Shown here piece after piece: positions 58,401 through 64,000 of a stretch of DNA of 64,000 nt (the stretch's first letter is position 1; every line of letters begins with the position of its first letter). The DNA is taken from contig JAJKFH010004053.1 in NCBI GenBank assembly GCA_023333565.1, positions 2,418,001 to 2,482,000 of the forward strand, given 5' to 3'. Made by a program: the position numbers and the translations under genes. Source of the stretch: Puffinus mauretanicus. Lineage: Eukaryota > Chordata > Aves > Procellariiformes > Procellariidae. The notes under the pieces are model-generated. The model worked only from the letters and a program-made list of their open reading frames with translations, was not told the DNA's origin and did not search any database.

Positions 58401-61133
58401 TATTCCCAAAACCCAAACATTTCAGGAGATATATAGCTTGCATTTCTCCTTCATAACTATTGGTATGACAAAGGTCTAGTTATTCATTTCAAGTATCTCC
58501 CAGGAATTGGAAGAAAGTGGTTATTCCTCCCAGCTGGGGATTTAATGATTTTGACATTAACTTGGATTCATTCGTTTTCTTCAAGTATTTTATAGTCTTT
58601 AGTTCTAGATAATTGTTCCTCAGGTCAATTATAGAAAACTGCACAGCCTAGACCTCCAAAGTAGTGAAAACATTTTAAATTAAATCCAAACCAACTGAGA
58701 GGCCTCAGCTCCTTGAAAAGTAAAATCACAGTTGCTTCTTTCATGTTGTTTTTATCAAATCAGCATTTAGGGACTGAAACAATATTTAGCACATTTTACA
58801 CTAGTATATTTGACTTTGGGGATGGAATTGACAATTGCTGAATCAAGCACCTCCAAACTCCAAGCAATTTCTTCTTAAGGTAAAATCTTTTTTTTTACTT
58901 TAGCTAATAAATTCCTAATCACGCCACACATGGGCATGTGACAATGCTGAGGAAACAACTTCTAGAGCACAAAAGCAAGTGGGTGGGATAGGCTTATGGA
59001 ATTTGCTTGGCATACAAGTCAAAAAAACCCCACAAACAATTGTGAAGTTGATAGCTGTTAAACTATGATGAAATTTTTCTTTTCTCTCATAAAATTTAGA
59101 ATTAGCTTCTATACAATAGAGGCAAACATAGGAACAGAATTACAAATGTTAAGAACCCACACAGGGCAGGAACTAGGCACTGGATCCCTAATGAAATATT
59201 ATGGCTATTGATGAACATTAGTGGAAAAATCACGTATATGATTATAACTGGTTTTGCTTTTTACTATTACATTCCATGAAAAACACGCTCCTGTTATACA
59301 GTAAATTTCCATCTGGCTGGAGGATTCAATGTTTATAACAATTCGTGCAGCAGCAAGATTAAAAATTCACTATGAAGATTAAATGATAGTACTAAGCAGC
59401 AATTGTTTGAGTGTTAATTTGCTTTTTTGGTTTCACACTGATTCAAATATAGATAATTTCAATGTAGTATGCCAGAAAAACAAAAACGATGATGATCCTT
59501 TATATCTCCCATAATTTTCAAAACATAGTGTTAGAATGAAAATGCTATTGAAAACTTGTTAGCCTGCAAAAAGTTCTTTCTTTCTCTCTTTCTCTTCATA
59601 ACTATAAATAGAAATAAAATACCTCTGTCAAATATGTCTGGTGTGGTGCAGATTTTTGCTGAGTTCATCAGCTGGCTGCAAGATACATATTGTCATGAAA
59701 ACACATTACTACTCCCAGTCCACCAACTGAGACTTCTGAATGCAGATTACCAGGGACATGGTTTCTATTCTTAGTTTTGTTTATTTGGAGAGTTGTTTAA
59801 TGAAAACAGGTAACAGTTTCTGATATAAATAGTATTATAGGCCAAGAAGGAAAAAGCCCAACAGCAACAACAACAAAAACAACAGAAAAATATGGAGTTC
59901 AGAATTGATATTAAATTTAAAAGAATCCCATATGCTTTAGTGAATGTACACTTACAGGCAAAGTACCTGTAATGGTTTCATTTAAGATGTAGGTACAGGT
60001 GGCACTTTAGTAGTCTATGGACAAAGAAAGAAAAGAAGACACTAAATTTTTCTTAAGTCTATTCCAGAATATTTGATACAGTCACCAAAAGTAGGTGTGC
60101 ATAAACATTTCAGTGCGTCATTTGACCTTTTATTATCACACCGTTTATTGCACTTCTAGCTGACAGCGCCTCTTTGGTAAGTCAGAGCTACCTTCCTGTT
60201 CCCCATGGGATAGCTGGACCACCTTGTAAAACTTCAAAATGATCGTTAAAAAATTAGAAAATGTTGAAGTGCTGATTTAACAAGTTAACATAAGGAAATA
60301 CTTAAGTACATATCTAGCTGTAATGAACTTATTTCATTAAGCTCCCAATAAAAATGAATATATAAGTGCAAAACATTTTAGAGCAGAGAATCTTTTAAGT
60401 TACAGGCAGCTTATATATTTAAATGGTCGGGAAATGTTTAAGGGACTTCTGTAATCAAGAAAAATAATTACTTAATGAGAAAAATACTTTGTGGATTAGC
60501 TTTTAGGTCCAGGCACAATAATACTGAATTCTGTCTCTATCTGTTCTATATCCAGAACAATTAGTTTGTTTCTTACAATTTAATCCTGAGAGGAAAAGGC
60601 AGGCATTATTGACTATTCATATGCAACTAAATTAATTTTGTGAATGCATATTTACTTTTCAACAGAGATTATTTAGAAATATATTCAGAGAGCTTCAGCT
60701 GAAAAGTGGCATTGACTTCCTAGTAGTTCTTGAGCAGCATTCTTCTGGCGGACTTCTGTTTGCGACCAGAGGATGAGGTAGAGGATGCGAAGTGAAGCAG
60801 ATGAAACTCTGCTCAGTCTCAGAATTCAGAAAAGATTTCACCTTAGTGCCTGAAGAAAGTTTTATTATTTCCCACACATATTTGAGAGGAAATATAATAC
60901 CAGAGAGACGACGCATGACGCATGCCAGTCTGCTTGACACGAAGGAGGAATGCATACTTGCAGGGCTTAACTGGCCCTGTTGCAGATTGTCCCTGTGGAG
61001 GAGGAAGCCTGGGGTCAGAGGACGTGTCTGTAGGGCACAGTGGGGAAAGCAGGTAATATCGCTTGAATGAGAAAAGTGCTGTAAGTTACCCTTCAATATT
61101 TGTGGATAGCGATGCTGTAAATTTGGACTCCCC
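55401..61133. other. Mostly AT-rich sequence, no gene recognised
   Basis: No exon is recognised. The segment 57350-57900 is GC-richer with several overlapping open frames but no motif. There is a CAA-type low-complexity run near 59861-59886 and a CTTT-rich run near 59565-59600. The segment 60840-61130 is moderately GC-rich and lies just left of the X-box-like site. Confidence 0.5.
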
Positions 61134-61147
61134 GTTGCCATGGTTAC
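61134..61147. promoter_or_regulatory. X-box (RFX)-like palindrome
   Basis: GTTGCCATGGTTAC consists of two half sites, GTTGCC and the inverted GTAACC, two bases apart. This fits the RFX consensus GTNRCC with 0-3 nt spacing and RGYNAC-type partner. It lies at the edge of a locally GC-richer segment. Function is inferred from sequence only. Confidence 0.4.
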
Positions 61148-64000
61148 AAACAGACTTTCATACTGACCAGTAACAAAAAAGTGCCCTCCAGTTATTTGTT
61201 GCCTGTTTCACACGTTGCCCACTTTTCATAATGATTTATTCCAATTGCTTAGCACTTCTCATAGAAATATTCATCACCTTCTGGAGCTCAGTTTTTCATT
61301 CTTCCTCAGCTCCCACTAATAATTCAGGACAGTGAAGAATTGGAATCAGTAATAATGCTTCAACTTTTTTTTTCCACAGCAATTGCCTGGATGTTAACAG
61401 ATTAAATTTGCATAAAATCTAGGGATCATTAAGAGGGTTTCAGCCATACCAAGATATATGAGAATATTTTTATGACTTCTTTTTTCCTTTTATTCCAATA
61501 CATAAGTATTTTTAAATAATCATTAGCAAATTAAGCTCCTCCTCCACTTTTTCAGAACTGTTTGTCAGCCTCAGTGCCTACTGCAGAGCACACAGACAAG
61601 ACTGGAAACTCACTTTAGTTAACTTAACTATTTCCAGCTCCCAAAATTAAAAACGTGTAAAAGCTAGGAGAAGTAATTGAAACTTTAATTATTCCTACAG
61701 CCATTGTAATAATCTACCATACATTATCAAGGAAAGAGTACCACCGGGTCCGCATCATAATATTGAGCACGTAGGAAGGATATAAGCTTTTCCCCTACAA
61801 CAGAGAAGTGGCTTTTGGGCCCTAACTTGGTCCCTGGAATGAACATTTCCCCTGGACTGCAGAAATCCTGTGGCTGTAGGGTTGTCCTCTGTGCACTGGT
61901 TTGAGGAATAAAAGGATAGCCTGACATTCAGGATCCAAATTTTTAGTGAACCTTGTATTGTACTGAGTGACTAAAGCTACAGAAACCATCGCAGTAACAT
62001 CAGGTCAACTTCTAGCTGTGACCACCTCAAACGACCAAACTGTATGTGTTCCCGTGAGCGTACCATGTCCCAGGAGAGACTGACTGGGTAAGGTCCTTCC
62101 TCGCTGTTTCTCCAGATGTAATGCGGCTTTGTCAAAAAGAGGCTTCCGGCATGGAGAGAGTCAGGGAGAGTTATTTGATGTCCTTGACATGTTGTCATCA
62201 TGTGTATCTTCACTCACAACCCTTCAGTAGCACTCAACATGCAATCTGCTATCCTTGATTGTCTCTCGACTTCAGCAGTTGAACATCTGTCCACTGCAGA
62301 GAATAGCATTTTTAAAGTTAATCTGTATTTGCACAAGCTCTACAGAAACTGCTTATCAAAGCTTATTAGATGCTTGAATTGCTTAGGCTGTCGTATGGGT
62401 TTTATTTTTCTTGAATTATAAACAATATAGCAAGTAATTTTTTTAGCAGACAGAAGTCCCCTCTGTATTATGATGGTTTTATGATAGATACAATAGTAAG
62501 TCTCAGTAATTTGATGATATCCTTCCACACTTTTTAAAAACTTACCTTCACAGCAGGTTCATATTTTCATGAAACACAGTATTTCCCTCTCTGTTCCTTC
62601 AGGTCACTGTTTCCATCGCAGATAATCCTCCTTGCTGGTGTGGAAGAGCACGGTATGTTAAAGCTATCACCCTCATTGGAAGGAATCACAGAAGAGTTAC
62701 TGTTCCCTATGGGTCCCCGGCAGAAGTTCAAGGTGAATCAGCAGAGTGCTCTTTGGTGGGAAACGCAAGGAGCTCCATTCATTGCAGCATTCATTGCACA
62801 CGCTGTTGCCTGTGGTTAAACAGCCGCACCAGTCCAGACTGGGAAAGGGATTTTGACCCAGTCTTTTGGGGAATAAGTGGACGCTATAGGGGGAAACATG
62901 AAGCAAAGCCTTTCCAATCATACATGCAAGCACATCGTCAAAGGGAAAGCTCTAGTTTTCCAGTTTGTGCTCACTCAATATCAGTTTACACCTGTAATTA
63001 TTCACTGTGCCTTTTGCACAGATCTGGGTTGTCATGCAGTGTTCCGGATTCCTTTTTCGTTTTCTTAGCATCCTATTCTCCTCTCGCCATAGTCTCAACT
63101 TCCCTGCCAAATACATTTCCTTAAAGTCATCACTTCTGCAAGGGTTTGTGTCTGTTCTGGCAAGTTTTCTGTCATAATCCTTATGCTCTTCCTTTGGGCG
63201 TCTCGCTTGTTGAGCATCAATTCATTTTTCTGAATGAGTTCAGGTAGAATAACAAGTTATCAGGAGCAAAGCTGAGTTTTGAAGTTGCTGCCACAATTCG
63301 CCAGCACGTACTGGTAAAGAAAGTCTGCTGTCCCTTAATGAAGGATGTGCAAAGTGCCTTGCATTTACCACAAGTGTGTGAAATTATCACTGGACACACG
63401 TGAAATTACCAGGGAGTATCTTACATGCTTGCAAGTTCACTTCTTTATTAGCAGAGCTGGACCCACATGAAAATTTAATATTGCTTTCCCAAGGAAAACG
63501 ATTGTCAGTGTGATGCTGTCCCTGCATTTCATGTGAGTTAACACCGTTATCTTCCGATAGCTAAACGATTCACTCATGTCATTGGTATGCTGCTTGTCTG
63601 GGCTGGCTGACCTTTAAAATAATAACTAGAAATTAAAACCCACTCCATAGAAATACAACTCACACTGCAACTAGGAAATGAGTTGAAGCAATTTATACAT
63701 ATGGCAGGAGGTGACATACGTGTTCCTGCTACAGACTTCCCAAAACATTTCAGAGAAATCTGAATGGCCTTTTTGAGTCATTTCCCTGCACATTTTTTCC
63801 TGTCTTGGTGCTAATCAGCACACCTTTCACTGTGCAAGGAACAACAGAGTGCAAAGGTAGAAGCATGGGAACAGCAAAAAAAAAAAAGAAAAGAACAGTG
63901 TTTAGTGACATAAACCATGAAGAAATTGCAGTTGTAGCCAGGCAGAGAAACCACAGATTTTACAACAATTCAAAGTGTTTCTTTGTTTGGGAAATGAGGC
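61148..64000. other. AT-rich sequence, no gene recognised
   Basis: No exon or classified repeat is recognised. The open frame at 62753-63124 (123 codons) carries no recognisable motif. A run of 12 A lies near 63880. Confidence 0.5.

Noticed and set aside
60695..61141. 148-codon minus-strand open frame
   Set aside because: It is the longest frame outside repeats, but its sequence is low in identifiable structure and shows no family motif. Its start merely overlaps the X-box palindrome.
62610..62660. Mini-exon-like segment between an AG and a GTATGT
   Set aside because: Only about 30 nt, no conserved peptide, and such pairs are frequent by chance.
1..64000. Bacterial-type systems, CRISPR arrays, phage or plasmid genes
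   Set aside because: No regularly spaced identical repeats, no operon-like gene packing and no long non-repeat coding frames. The repeats are those of a bird genome.
1..64000. tRNA, rRNA or mitochondrial insertion
   Set aside because: No cloverleaf-like B-box context, rRNA core words or mitochondrial coding stretches were noticed on either strand by eye. A covariance-model scan would be decisive.

Overview
This window looks like bird (Aves) nuclear DNA from a gene-poor intergenic or intronic region. The evidence is repeat content. Several CR1 LINE copies end in the avian-type ATTCTATG tail and encode the CR1 reverse transcriptase C-terminus. There are also many solo LTRs of the bird ERVL type, each flanked by a 5-bp target-site duplication. 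I recognise no host protein-coding exon, tRNA, rRNA, CRISPR array or bacterial gene. The species cannot be named from the sequence.

Layout. 1-1124: 3' part of a young CR1 (+). 1125-11112: AT-rich unique sequence with simple repeats and hairpins. 11113-13350: CR1 (-) split by a solo LTR (11610-12130, +). 15061-15790: a very old CR1/L3-type LINE fossil (+). 19441-20035: an old CR1 (-). 21636-25945: three solo LTRs of three types (21636-22217, 23688-24779, 24977-25945). 26221-26895: CR1 (-). 31661-32238: solo LTR (-). 32418-33807: another LTR (-) with a CR1 nested in its 5' end (33156-33791). 41888-42325: ancient CR1 (-). 45154-46782: two short direct repeats of unknown type flanking a solo LTR (45980-46553, -). 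From 46783 to the end the sequence is mostly unique, with several near-perfect hairpins between 48.0 and 53.3 kb, a GC-rich open block followed by an ATT-rich tract at 54.8-55.25 kb, and an X-box-like palindrome at 61134.

How the parts relate. The window is a record of successive insertions rather than an operon or pathway. Old CR1/L3 fossils came first, then younger CR1s. The two nestings run in opposite directions: one LTR entered a CR1 (at 11.6 kb) and one CR1 entered an LTR (at 33.2 kb), so CR1 and ERVL activity overlapped in time. No ERV internal region (gag, pol, env) remains; every LTR is solo. The parts most likely to matter to the host are the LTR promoters, two of which keep a perfect TGACGTCA site next to a TATA box, and the unexplained hairpins.
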